Shown piece by piece: positions 1 to 8,036 of a stretch of DNA of 64,000 bases (positions within the stretch are counted from its first letter, which is position 1; each line of letters begins with the position of its first letter). Location: positions 3,534,001-3,598,000 of the forward strand of contig NZ_SHKY01000001.1 in assembly GCF_004217545.1 (NCBI RefSeq), in the 5' to 3' direction. This stretch comes from Krasilnikovia cinnamomea (GTDB lineage: Bacteria > Actinomycetota > Actinomycetes > Mycobacteriales > Micromonosporaceae). The notes beneath the pieces are model-generated. The model ran no database searches and was not told the origin of the DNA. It worked only from the letters and a program-made list of their open reading frames with translations. A program made the position numbers and the translations under genes.

Positions 1-231
1 TGGTACCTGATTCGATTCACCGGAGCGAGCCCGTTCTCGCATTCGGCGCTGGACCTCAAGTCGTACGCGATGGCCCTGCTGGGCATGCCGTTCCGGGAGA
101 CGGTGAAGCGCAACATGCCGCGCGCCTGGTTCGACGGCTCCCCGCACAGTCACGTCGCACTCGACGACGCGATCGAGCAAGGCGCGCTGTTCTGCGCGAT
201 GCTGGCCGCCAATCCGCAAACGCGACCGTGA
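1..231 (+). CDS. 3'-5' exonuclease, DEDDh family, C-terminal part (5' end outside window)
   Basis: The open frame runs in from the left edge and ends at TGA 229-231, giving the last 76 residues. The segment with the sequence [11 protein letters not shown] (about residues 51-61 of the fragment) is the Exo III motif of DEDDh exonucleases: the His is the general base and the first Asp binds metal. The preceding aromatic and basic residues ([13 protein letters not shown]) fit the RNase H-like fold used by DnaQ and oligoribonuclease-type enzymes that trim 3' ends of DNA or RNA. The substrate cannot be told from this fragment. It is convergent with the next gene across a strong hairpin. Confidence 0.75.
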   Translation, partial: WYLIRFTGASPFSHSALDLKSYAMALLGMPFRETVKRNMPRAWFDGSPHSHVALDDAIEQGALFCAMLAANPQTRP

Positions 232-234
232 TCA

Positions 235-277
235 CGGTGCGGCCGGATGGACCGCCTGGGTCCGTCCGGCCGCACCG
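235..277. terminator. Bidirectional hairpin between convergent genes
   Basis: A 13-bp arm CGGTGCGGCCGGA (235-247) pairs perfectly with 265-277, and a nested 5-bp stem (249-253 with 259-263) extends it. It begins 4 bases after the exonuclease stop and lies 31 bases beyond the stop of the convergent gene, so it can serve both. There is no U-tract, as is common in high-G+C actinomycetes. Confidence 0.75.
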
Positions 278-307
278 TTCGGCTCGCGAGCCACGGGTTC
301 CGTACGG

Positions 308-2269
308 TCACTCGTCCGGCTCGGGGACCAGGAATCCGGCGGCCCGCACCGCCGCCAGCGTCACCACGTCCGGTGGCATCTGCGGGTACCCGTGTCGAGC
401 GGCTGCCGGGTTGGGCTGGTCATACCGGACGCCGGTGGGGCCGCCCGGCATGGGCGCGGTGGCCTCGGGGACTCCGACCGTTGTCCAGTAGGGAACCAGT
501 CCGACCGCGACGGCCGCGTCCGGCATTCCGGCGCCGCACCGGTACGGGTCGATTCCCCTGAGGGGACGGCAGCTCGCCTTGAGCAGCTGTGCCAGCCGCT
601 GCACCCGGGCCGGGCCGCGCATTCCGAACCCGTACCGGAAGTCCGGGTGGTGGGCGAGGACCAGTGCGGCCAGTGCCGCGACGTGGGTGGCCGCGATGCC
701 CGTGCCGTCGAGGGCCGCGCGGCCCTCGGGCGCCACCGCCGAGACGATGCCGACGCCGGGCGCGCAGAGGTCGACCTCGGGTCCGGCGCTGCTGAACCGG
801 GCGGCCACGAACCCTTCGGGTGTCGGCATCCCGGACAGCTGGGAGATGTGCGGGCTTTCCGGCGGGCAGGTGCCCAGTTGTCCGATGGCGCCCACGGTGA
901 GCGCGGCCGGTGCCGTGCCGGGGAACATCACCGGGCCGCCGGTGTCGCCGGCCGCGGCCACGCAGAGGATGCCGGCCTGTCGGGCCTCCTCCAGCTTGTG
1001 CGCCACGAGCCCGGCCGCGCCGCCCGTGTACGTGCCGAGGTCGATGACGTCGACCTCCTGGGCGATGCAGTAGTCGAGCGCCTCGATCAGGTCGCTGAGC
1101 CGCCCGCCGGGCAGCACCCGGCAGACGTGCACCTCGGCCTCGGGGGCCAGGCCGACCAGTTGGTCCCCGTCGTGCCCGAGGATCAGCGCGACGTGGTGGG
1201 TGGCGCGTCCGATCGAGTCCTGGTCCCAGGACTTCTCGTCCTGACCGACCACGTCGATGCCGCCCATGATGCCTTCGGCGGCGTCGAGACGCCCGGCGTC
1301 CACTCCGGATCCGATGACCGCTATCCGTACGCCGTGCCCCCGGTATGTCGGTGGCAGCCGGTCGAAGCCCATCGCGCGGCGCGCCCAGCCGTCGCCGTGG
1401 CGCTCACTCGCGGTGGTGTCGAGCCGCCGGCACGCCACGGTGTTGACCTCGGTGCCGGACAGGTGGGGCCGGTCGACGACCGTGCTCCAGCAGTCGGCGT
1501 GGGGGCGCACGTACACGCCGCGTACGGCGTCGAGCGAGCCGACCGGGACGGTCAGCTCCGCGGTGCCGTCGGCGCCGGTTCTGGCGACGACCGGGTAGCG
1601 GCCGCCGTGTACGTAGACCATCGCGTCGGGCAGCGCCTCGCCGCGGTCGTCGCGCACCTGGAACCGGATCGGCACCGCATCGTCGAGGGTGCCCGTGCCG
1701 GGGATTCGCGTCCACGGCGGCAGCGGTTCGTCCTGGGTCAGCGGGTGGTCGATGTCGACGTGGAACTCGGGCCGCGCGGCCAGGATCGCCGCCTGCTCCG
1801 GGGTCGCCTCAACCACGGCGACGGCCGGGAACCGGCTGCCGGGCCGGTAGATCGGCGGGGTGCCGCCGGTGGGTGGCTGTTCGGTGCTGCGGATGACGCG
1901 TAGCACCTTCAGGTCGGGGTTGCGCTGCAGCGCCTCGATGAGGTGCTGTGCGTCCGCGGCCGGGTCGGTGGGTCCGGCGCGTCCTACGGTGGTGAGGGAG
2001 GCCCAGCCGGTCGGAGCGACCAGATACCGCTCGGGGCGGGGCCGGAGGGTTTCGGGGTGCTCGCCGCCTTCGGCCGCGGTGGGGCCGCGGCTGCCGGTGG
2101 CGTGATCGCGTGGCCTGCTCGGCTCCGTCCGCCGCGACGGGTCCCCGCCGGTGCCGGATCGGCCGCCGGGTGGCGGCGCCGCTGAGGCTGCTTCGGCCCG
2201 CCGGTCCGCGGCCTTGTCGGGCCGCCCCTTCGGCTGGCCGGTACCGGGAGCCTGGCCGTGTTCGGCCAT
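308..2269 (-). CDS. Subtilisin-fold (S8) protein lacking the catalytic triad; probable pseudopeptidase
   Basis: A protein of 653 residues. The start chosen is the ATG at 2269, which has AAGGAG 8 bases upstream; the frame stays open further but without such a site. Residues 1-75 are low-complexity, rich in Pro, Gly, Arg and Ala. Residues 80-180 resemble a propeptide-like alpha/beta domain. Residues 200-275 form a carboxypeptidase-regulatory or Ig-like beta domain. Residues 310-590 follow the S8 fold. At the catalytic positions Asp is Gly320 (AVIGSGVD for AVIDTGVD), His is Ala356 (ATHHVA for HGTHVA) and Ser is Gly524 (GTGIA for GTSMA); the oxyanion Asn is Asp442 (AAAGD). There is no signal peptide, so it is probably cytoplasmic. 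The fold is clear. I infer a binding or scaffold role and loss of protease activity. It lies downstream of the Gln-rich gene on the same strand. Confidence 0.8.
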   Translation of the reverse strand: MAEHGQAPGTGQPKGRPDKAADRRAEAASAAPPPGGRSGTGGDPSRRTEPSRPRDHATGSRGPTAAEGGEHPETLRPRPERYLVAPTGWASLTTVGRAGPTDPAADAQHLIEALQRNPDLKVLRVIRSTEQPPTGGTPPIYRPGSRFPAVAVVEATPEQAAILAARPEFHVDIDHPLTQDEPLPPWTRIPGTGTLDDAVPIRFQVRDDRGEALPDAMVYVHGGRYPVVARTGADGTAELTVPVGSLDAVRGVYVRPHADCWSTVVDRPHLSGTEVNTVACRRLDTTASERHGDGWARRAMGFDRLPPTYRGHGVRIAVIGSGVDAGRLDAAEGIMGGIDVVGQDEKSWDQDSIGRATHHVALILGHDGDQLVGLAPEAEVHVCRVLPGGRLSDLIEALDYCIAQEVDVIDLGTYTGGAAGLVAHKLEEARQAGILCVAAAGDTGGPVMFPGTAPAALTVGAIGQLGTCPPESPHISQLSGMPTPEGFVAARFSSAGPEVDLCAPGVGIVSAVAPEGRAALDGTGIAATHVAALAALVLAHHPDFRYGFGMRGPARVQRLAQLLKASCRPLRGIDPYRCGAGMPDAAVAVGLVPYWTTVGVPEATAPMPGGPTGVRYDQPNPAAARHGYPQMPPDVVTLAAVRAAGFLVPEPDE

Positions 2270-2571
2270 GGCGATACTCCTTCCGCTTCTGTGGCGCTGG
2301 GCCCGGGCCGTGCGGCTGTGCCCCGGCCCTACCGGCTCAGCGCGAGGGTCCGCTCGCCGGCTCGGCCGGCGGGGAGCTGGGCCGCGGGGCGGCGGCCCAG
2401 CTCTGCTGAGGTGTCGTTCGCCGGTCACCGCGATCGGGAGTGGGCGTCGGTGCGCGCGCGGGCGTCATCCACCGATCGGGGGTCGATCACCTGAGGTGTA
2501 CGCGCGTGCCGGGCGGTCCTGATGGGACGCGGGCCCGACGGCGATCGCGGTGTCCGGCGGGACGAGACCCG
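2270..2571. other. Intergenic region of 302 bases
   Basis: It contains the hairpin at 2374-2403 and the ribosome binding site of the subtilisin-fold gene (AAGGAG, complement of about 2278-2283). The frames open across it are antisense artefacts of G+C-rich sequence. I see no other gene or clear promoter in it. Confidence 0.5.
2374..2403 (-). terminator. Hairpin downstream of the Gln-rich gene
   Basis: GAGCTGGGCCG (2374-2384) pairs perfectly with CGGCCCAGCTC (2393-2403) around an 8-base loop. It lies about 170 bases beyond the stop of the Gln-rich gene and about 105 bases before the start of the subtilisin-fold gene, so it may separate the two transcripts. There is no U-tract. Confidence 0.5.
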
Positions 2572-3210
2572 CTACCGGCCGAACTGGCCGCCGGAGAAGG
2601 CGTACGGGGACTGCTGCTGCTGACCGAAGCCGGGCTGGCCGAAGCCCTGCTGGCCCAGGCCCTGCGGTCCGAAGCCCTGCTGCGGTCCGAAGCCCTGCTG
2701 CTGTCCGATGCCGTACTGCTGGCCCCAGCCCTGCTGCCCGGTGCCGTACTGCTGAGTGAACTGCTGTTGCTGGCCGAACTGCTGCTGTTGCGTGGCCTGC
2801 TGCTGGATGAGCTGCTGCTGCACCAGTTGCTGGGCGACCTGCTGGGCGAGCTGGAGCACCCCGGAGTAGGTGAGCTGTTGGATGACCTGCTGTGCTACCT
2901 GCTGCAGCTGGGGCTGCTGGGCGAGCACCTGCACCAGCGGGTGGGACTGCGCCTGCTGCTGGATGAGGGTCATCTGCTCCAGTTGCTGGGTGAGGCCGGG
3001 CTGCTGCGCCAGCACCTGCAGAACCTGCTGGCGGATCAGCTGCTGGGCGATGCGGTGCGCCAGCTGCTGCTGTGCGTGCTGCATCTGCTCCGGGCCGAAC
3101 CGGGGGCCACCCTGTTGTGGGCCGTACGCGCTGCCGTTGTCGCCCCAGCCGCCGGGCATCTGGCCCGGGTTGGCTGTTGGCATGGTAGGTGCGTACGTCA
3201 TCGCTGACAT
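2572..3210 (-). CDS. Glutamine-rich, low-complexity protein of unknown function
   Basis: A protein of 212 residues. ATG 3210 is preceded by GGGAGGA at ordinary spacing, which favours it over upstream in-frame starts. About a third of the residues are Gln. Residues 35-130 contain heptad-like blocks such as QQVLQVLAQQPGL and VAQQVIQQL, in which Leu or Val alternates with QQ pairs; this suggests amphipathic helices or coiled coils. Residues 135-212 repeat QGFGPQ/GFGQ and resemble prion-like low-complexity tracts. There is no signal peptide and no catalytic motif. No function can be assigned. The opposite strand is open over the same stretch as a Leu-rich frame, but only the minus strand has a proper ribosome binding site. 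Confidence 0.7.
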   Translation of the reverse strand: MSAMTYAPTMPTANPGQMPGGWGDNGSAYGPQQGGPRFGPEQMQHAQQQLAHRIAQQLIRQQVLQVLAQQPGLTQQLEQMTLIQQQAQSHPLVQVLAQQPQLQQVAQQVIQQLTYSGVLQLAQQVAQQLVQQQLIQQQATQQQQFGQQQQFTQQYGTGQQGWGQQYGIGQQQGFGPQQGFGPQGLGQQGFGQPGFGQQQQSPYAFSGGQFGR

Positions 3211-3374
3211 CGTTCCTCCCAACGTCCGATCTTCCTGGACAGAACGTCCATCGATATCGGACGCTACGCGTGGTGGTAAGGAGGAACAAGGCTTAGACGG
3301 CTTTCGATACATTTGATATTTGCGTGGGTAAAATGTGAAACCCTTCAGCGGTGATCACGACTACGGGGTGTCCG

Positions 3375-3734
3375 ATGAACCCTCTACAACAGCTCATCCG
3401 CGACCGGATGGCGGAGCGGGGCTGGTCGTACGCCGACGTGGCGCGCCGGGGCGGGATTCCCCGCTCGACGGTCCACCATCTCGCCACGGCTAAGAACCTG
3501 CGCCGGCCCCCGCACCGCGCGACCCTGGAAGGGCTCGCCGAGGGCCTGACCGTACCGGTGGGTGTGGTGCATGCGGCCGCGGCGTCCGCGGCCGGGCTCG
3601 CCACCTGGCAGGAGTCCGCCGCCGACCCCGAGCTCAAACTGCTCGTCGCGGCGCTGACCCGGCTCGACGCGACCGACCGCCGCCACGTGCTGGCCCTGGT
3701 CCAGTCCATGCTCAGCGTCGACCGGTCGAACTGA
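3375..3734 (+). CDS. Small XRE-family DNA-binding regulator
   Basis: A protein of 119 residues from ATG 3375, with GGGG upstream; an in-frame GTG at 3351 would add 8 residues. Residues 3-60 form a Cro/C1-type helix-turn-helix: LIRDRMAERGWSYADVARR, then the recognition helix around PRSTVHHLATAKNLR, then LEGLAEGLTVP. The C-terminal half is Ala/Leu-rich helix with no known effector domain. It diverges from the Gln-rich gene across about 165 bases, so it may control that gene, itself, or both. The context gives no further clue to its targets. Confidence 0.75.
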   Translation: MNPLQQLIRDRMAERGWSYADVARRGGIPRSTVHHLATAKNLRRPPHRATLEGLAEGLTVPVGVVHAAAASAAGLATWQESAADPELKLLVAALTRLDATDRRHVLALVQSMLSVDRSN

Positions 3735-3955
3735 CGGCGGTGGTGCAGGTCACCGGAGGTGGCGCGGTCGCGTCATGATCCATACCGTGGTCCCGGCATC
3801 GACGCCTGGCGTGTATGTGCATGTGCTGATGCCTTCGGAAGGAGCCCGATCGGGGTCTCAGGGGCGAGCGGCCGGGCGACCGTGCTGCCACCACCTTCCG
3901 AATGCCGAGCGACCCGGAACGGTGTCGCGGTGTTTCAAACGGGGAGGTTCTGCCG

Positions 3956-5536
3956 GTGCGGTTGTGGTCCGGTCTGTTGATGGTGGGTTTGCTGGGCGCG
4001 TCCGTCGTGCCCGGGTCCGCGGCGGTCGCGGCGGAGCCGGGTGCCGGTGACGGCGCGCGCGGGTTCGTGGCGAAGGTGCATGTCGGTGACCCCAGCGGCG
4101 GCGGGGTCGCCTGCACGGGTTCGCTGGTGGACCCGTGGTGGGTGCTGACCGCCAAGCAGTGCTTCGGTGCCGGTGGGCAGGCCGTGAACGCCGGGGCGCC
4201 GGCGCGGGCCACGAAGGTGACGCTCGGCGGCGCGAACATCGCCCGTACCGGTCCGGGCGTGGTGGTGTCCGTGACGCAGGTGGTGCCTCACCCGCAGCGG
4301 GACGTGGTGCTGGTCAAGCTGGCCGCCGCGGTGGACACCCCGCCGGTCAGGGTGGCCACGGCCGCCCCGGCGAGCGGCGACGTGCTGCACATCGCCGGCT
4401 ACGGGCGTACCCGCGATCAGTGGGTGCCCGACGCGGCGCACACGGGCCAGTTCACCGTGACCGCGGTGAGCGGGCCGCAGGTCGAGGTCGCGGCCAAGGA
4501 TGACGCTCAGCCGGGTCCCTGCAAGGGGGATGCGGGCGGTCCGGGCCTGCGCGTCTCCGGTGACTTGGCCGAGCTGGTCGCGATCACGACGGCGGCGGGT
4601 CAGGGCGGCTGCCTGGGCGACACCGGCGGCGCGACGGGCGCCACGCAGACGCGGGTCGACGACCTGGCCGGATGGATCGATGAGCAGGCGGCCGCGGCCA
4701 AGGTGGCGATCGTGCTCAACGACAACAGTCAGAAGTGCCTGGCGATCCCGGGCAGTTCCACCAGCAACGGCACTCACTCCGTCCAGTGGAGCTGCACGGG
4801 CGGGGCGGATCAGGACTGGCGGCTCAACGCCGTGGGTGACGGCCGGTACGAGATCCGCAACGATCACAGTGGGCTGTGCCTGGCGATCGGCGGCGGATCG
4901 AAGGAGAAGGGCGCCCACGCGCTCCAGTGGACCTGCCAGAGCGGGCACGCCGAGCAGCAGTGGCTGCTGGACCGGAACGCCCGGGGTGAAACCCGGCTGC
5001 GCAACGCCAACAGTGGCCAGTGCCTGGCGATCGGCAACAGCGCGGTCGAGGACGGAGCGCACGCGTTGCAATGGCCCTGCACCGAGGGCAAGGAACAGAA
5101 GTGGACGGTCAAGTGGCGTAACCGTGGCAAGGGCGTGAAGAACGCGTTCAGCAGCCTCTGCGCGGGCACCGGCGCGGTGACCGCGAACGGCGCACACGCG
5201 GTGCAGCAGGCTTGCGACGACGCGAACGACGCGGAGTGGCAGCTGCGCGCCACGACGGGCGGTTACGTGGAGATCCGCAACGACCGCAGCGGGCAGTGCC
5301 TGGCCATCGGCGGCGGCTCGAAGGACGACGGCGCGCACGCGTTGCAGTGGCGGTGCCAGGAAAACCACGGCGAACAGCAGTGGTACGTGGACCTCGACGC
5401 GCGGGGCCTGACCTTGTTGCGCAACCGCACCAGCGACAAGTGCCTGGCCATCGTGGGCGCGTCCAAGGAACCCGGCGCCCACCTGGCCCAGTTCTCCTGC
5501 GACGCCAGCGCCACCGACCAGTCCTGGCGCCTGTAA
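3956..5536 (+). CDS. Secreted trypsin-fold pseudopeptidase with two ricin-type lectin domains
   Basis: A protein of 526 residues from GTG 3956, which has GGGGAGG 8 bases upstream. Residues 1-26 are a Sec signal peptide ending in AVAA. Residues 33-240 follow the chymotrypsin fold. The catalytic His is Gln68 (TAKQC for TAAHC) and the catalytic Ser is Ala193 (GDAGGP for GDSGGP), while Asp116 is kept (RDVVLVKL). Residues 250-526 hold six QxW-type repeats (QWSC, QWTC, QWPC, QQAC, QWRC, QFSC), that is two beta-trefoil ricin B domains that usually bind sugars. The likely role is extracellular carbohydrate binding; proteolysis is unlikely with two of three triad residues changed. Similar dead S1 domains are known in actinomycete secreted proteins. 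It ends at a strong shared terminator. Confidence 0.85.
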   Translation: MRLWSGLLMVGLLGASVVPGSAAVAAEPGAGDGARGFVAKVHVGDPSGGGVACTGSLVDPWWVLTAKQCFGAGGQAVNAGAPARATKVTLGGANIARTGPGVVVSVTQVVPHPQRDVVLVKLAAAVDTPPVRVATAAPASGDVLHIAGYGRTRDQWVPDAAHTGQFTVTAVSGPQVEVAAKDDAQPGPCKGDAGGPGLRVSGDLAELVAITTAAGQGGCLGDTGGATGATQTRVDDLAGWIDEQAAAAKVAIVLNDNSQKCLAIPGSSTSNGTHSVQWSCTGGADQDWRLNAVGDGRYEIRNDHSGLCLAIGGGSKEKGAHALQWTCQSGHAEQQWLLDRNARGETRLRNANSGQCLAIGNSAVEDGAHALQWPCTEGKEQKWTVKWRNRGKGVKNAFSSLCAGTGAVTANGAHAVQQACDDANDAEWQLRATTGGYVEIRNDRSGQCLAIGGGSKDDGAHALQWRCQENHGEQQWYVDLDARGLTLLRNRTSDKCLAIVGASKEPGAHLAQFSCDASATDQSWRL

Positions 5537-5561
5537 CACCGAGCCAGCCGGCGGCGATCGT

Positions 5562-5590
5562 TCGGTGGTGGCCCAGTGGGCCACCACCGA
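5562..5590. terminator. Bidirectional terminator between lectin gene and glpK
   Basis: TCGGTGGTGGCCC (5562-5574) pairs perfectly over 13 bp with 5578-5590, leaving a 3-base loop. It lies between the convergent stops at 5536 and 5595. Confidence 0.8.
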
Positions 5591-5594
5591 CCAG

Positions 5595-7115
5595 TCACGG
5601 CGACGGCGCCGGGCGGGGCTTCTGCCAGTCGAACGTGCGCCGCACCGCCCGCTGCCAGTTGTCGTACTCCTCGGCGCGATGAGCCGGGTCCATCCGGGGC
5701 AGCCACTGCGCCGCCCGGTGCCAGTGGTCGCTCAGCGCGTCGAGATCCGGCCAGTAGCCGACCGCGAGCCCGGCCGCGTACGCCGCGCCCAGCGAGACCG
5801 TCTCGGCCACCATGGGCCGGTCGACCGGCACGTCGAGCACGTCCGCGATGAACTGCATGAGCAGGTTGTCCGAGGTCATGCCGCCGTCCACCTTGAGGCT
5901 GCGCAGGGCGAGGCCGGAGTCGGCGTTCATCGCGTCGACCACCTCGCGGGTCTGCCAGCCGGTCGCCTCCAGCACCGCGCGGGCCAGATGGCCCTTGGTG
6001 ATGTAGGAGGTCAGCCCCACGATCACGCCGCGCGCCTCACTGCGCCAGTGCGGGGCGAACAGCCCGGAGAACGCGGGCACGATGTAGCAGCCGCCGTTGT
6101 CCTGCACGCTCCGGGCGAGGGTCTCGATCTCCGGGGCGCTGCCGATCAGCCCGAGCCCGTCGCGGACCCACTGCACCAGCGAACCGGTCACCGCGATCGG
6201 GCCCTCCAGCGCGTACACGGCCGGTTGCTCGCCGATCTGGTAGGCGACCGTACTGAGTAGACCGTGGGTCGATTCCACCAGGTGGGTGCCGGTGTTGAGG
6301 AGCAGGAAGCCGCCCGTGCCGTAGGTGCACTTCGCGTCACCGGGCGCGAAGCAGGTCTGGCCGAACAGCGCGGCCTGCTGGTCACCCAGGGCCGCCGCGA
6401 TGGGTACGCCGGGCAGCACCGCCCGCGCCGGCGCGAACACCCGCACCGATGAGCGGATCTCCGGCAGCATCGAGGCGGGGATGCCGAAGAACGACAGCGC
6501 GCCGGGGTCCCACTGAAGCGACCGGATGTCCATCAGCATCGTGCGGCTGGCGTTGGTGACGTCGGTGACGTGGATGCCGCCGTCCGTCCCGCCGGTGAGG
6601 TTCCAGATCAGCCAGCTCTCCATCGTGCCGAGCAGCACCTCGCCACGCTCGGCGCGGTTACGCAGGCCGGGCGTGTGCTCGAGCAGCCAGTGCACCCGCG
6701 GCCCGGAGAAGTAAGGGGCGAACGGCAGTCCGCAGCGCTGCCGGACCAGCTCCGCGCCCGGTGCGGTGCCGAGTTCCTCGACGAGACCGGCCGTCCGCGT
6801 GTCCTGCCAGACGATCGCCCGGCCGATCGGGACGCCGGTGTGGCGGTCCCAGAGCACGATGGTCTCGCGCTGGTTCGTGATGCCCATCGCCGCGACCTGC
6901 TCGGCGGTGATCCCGGCCTGGCGCAGCGCGCCGGGCACGAGGCGCTGGACGTGCTGCCAGATCTCCATGGCGTCGTGCTCGACCCAGCCGGGCTTGGGAA
7001 AGAACTGGCGGTGCTCGCGCTGCACCACCGAGACCAGATGGCCGCGCTGGTCGAAGACGATGCACCGGGTGGACGTGGTGCCCTGGTCGATCGAGAGCAC
7101 GTAGCGTTCACTCAC
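5595..7115 (-). CDS. glpK: Glycerol kinase, copy 1
   Basis: A protein of 506 residues from GTG 7115 (AGGAG 6 bases upstream). It phosphorylates glycerol to sn-glycerol 3-phosphate with ATP in the cytoplasm. FGGY features are complete: the phosphate-binding DQGTTSTR near residue 10, NQRET (glycerol-binding Arg-Glu), IVWQDTRT (Trp), PYFSG (Tyr), ALGDQQAALFGQ (catalytic Asp) and the C-terminal ATP site with VDGGMTSDNLLMQ. Length matches the family. It follows iclR by 19 bases on the same strand and is probably co-transcribed with it. The divergent copy at 8037-9554 is clearly a paralogue, not a recent duplicate: many positions differ throughout. Confidence 0.93.
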   Translation of the reverse strand: MSERYVLSIDQGTTSTRCIVFDQRGHLVSVVQREHRQFFPKPGWVEHDAMEIWQHVQRLVPGALRQAGITAEQVAAMGITNQRETIVLWDRHTGVPIGRAIVWQDTRTAGLVEELGTAPGAELVRQRCGLPFAPYFSGPRVHWLLEHTPGLRNRAERGEVLLGTMESWLIWNLTGGTDGGIHVTDVTNASRTMLMDIRSLQWDPGALSFFGIPASMLPEIRSSVRVFAPARAVLPGVPIAAALGDQQAALFGQTCFAPGDAKCTYGTGGFLLLNTGTHLVESTHGLLSTVAYQIGEQPAVYALEGPIAVTGSLVQWVRDGLGLIGSAPEIETLARSVQDNGGCYIVPAFSGLFAPHWRSEARGVIVGLTSYITKGHLARAVLEATGWQTREVVDAMNADSGLALRSLKVDGGMTSDNLLMQFIADVLDVPVDRPMVAETVSLGAAYAAGLAVGYWPDLDALSDHWHRAAQWLPRMDPAHRAEEYDNWQRAVRRTFDWQKPRPAPSP

Positions 7116-7134
7116 GGCCGCTCCTGTCCGATGC

Positions 7135-7902
7135 TCACCAGCGTGCGCCGCCGAGGTCCCGGGAGACCGCGCGCGCGGCGTCACCCACGTACGTCACCAG
7201 TTTCGGTTTTGGCCGTCCCTTGCTATCGCAGATGCGCTCGACCGTCCCTGTGATCCCGATCGCACCGACGACGAGGCCGCCGTGGCCGCGGATGGGTGCG
7301 GCGACACCGGCCTGCCCGACGGTCATCTCCTCCACGTCCACGCCCCACCCGGCCTCGCGCAGCTCGGCCAGGGCGCGGGCCAGCGCCCGCCGGTCGACGA
7401 TGGTGCGATGCGTGTACGGCTGCAGCTCGCCGCGCAGCAGCTGGGCCTCGGCGGCCGCGTCGAAGGCCAGTAGCACCTTGCCGAGCGCGCACGCGTGCGG
7501 CGGCAGCACCGTACCCATGTCGAGGGTCTGCAGGGTGTCGTCCGGGCGGAAGACGTGGTGGACGACCAGGACCTCGCCGTCGAGCAGCGCCCCGACCCGG
7601 ACCGCCTCGCCGCTGCGCGCCGCGAGGGGGTCGGCCCAGTTGATGGCGCGCGAGCGCAGCTCGTTGGCGTCGAGGTAGCTGGTGTCCAGGTGCCGCAGCG
7701 CCGCGCCGAGGTGGTACTTGCCCGAGGCCTTGTCCTGCTCGACGAAGCGGACGTGTTGCAGGGTCCGCAGGATGCCGTGGGCGGTGCCCTTGGGCAGACC
7801 GAGCGAGCGTGCGATCTCCACCACACCGAGCCGTCCCTGCCCGCCTGCCAGCAGGCGCAGGATCGCCGCCGCGCGCTCGATGGACTGGACATTTCCGGGC
7901 AT
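7135..7902 (-). CDS. IclR-family regulator of the glycerol genes (GylR-like)
   Basis: A protein of 255 residues from ATG 7902 (MPGNVQSIERAAAILRLL, the usual start of this family). An alternative GTG/ATG start at 7947 would lie inside the palindromic operator, so it is disfavoured. Residues 5-65 form the winged helix-turn-helix (LGVVEIARSLGLPKGTAHGILRTL). Residues 80-250 form the GAF-like IclR effector domain (LPPHACALGKVLLAF, DVEEMTVGQAGVAAPI). Its position, with glpK behind it and glpK-glpD divergent, matches GylR of Streptomyces, which responds to glycerol or glycerol 3-phosphate. The effector here is inferred from that precedent. Confidence 0.9.
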   Translation of the reverse strand: MPGNVQSIERAAAILRLLAGGQGRLGVVEIARSLGLPKGTAHGILRTLQHVRFVEQDKASGKYHLGAALRHLDTSYLDANELRSRAINWADPLAARSGEAVRVGALLDGEVLVVHHVFRPDDTLQTLDMGTVLPPHACALGKVLLAFDAAAEAQLLRGELQPYTHRTIVDRRALARALAELREAGWGVDVEEMTVGQAGVAAPIRGHGGLVVGAIGITGTVERICDSKGRPKPKLVTYVGDAARAVSRDLGGARW

Positions 7903-7938
7903 CCCGCGATGGTAGCCACGCCGCGATCGCCGGACAAC

Positions 7939-7955
7939 GTTCGACATTGTCGAAC
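7939..7955. promoter_or_regulatory. Palindromic operator, probable IclR/GylR site
   Basis: GTTCGACATTGTCGAAC is a perfect palindrome with 8-bp arms and one central base. It lies 37 bases from the iclR start and about 80 bases from the divergent glpK start, in the only intergenic region of the locus. TTCGACATTGTCGAA-like sites are typical of IclR-family repressors. Binding by the neighbouring regulator is inferred. Confidence 0.7.
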
Positions 7956-8036
7956 CGCCTTCATTGACCGCCGTTTTCGCCCTTCCTAGCGTCGGAAGCC
8001 GGAAGACACCCGGACAACCCGCGAGGAGAGACCCGC

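Noticed and set aside
2440..3207. A Leu-rich plus-strand frame opposite the Gln-rich gene
   Set aside because: CAG repeats read as CTG on the other strand. The plus-strand frame has no ribosome binding site, while the minus-strand frame has GGGAGGA before its ATG.
7903..7947. An earlier start for the IclR protein
   Set aside because: The start codon would lie inside the perfect palindrome, and the added residues are not part of the usual family N-terminus.
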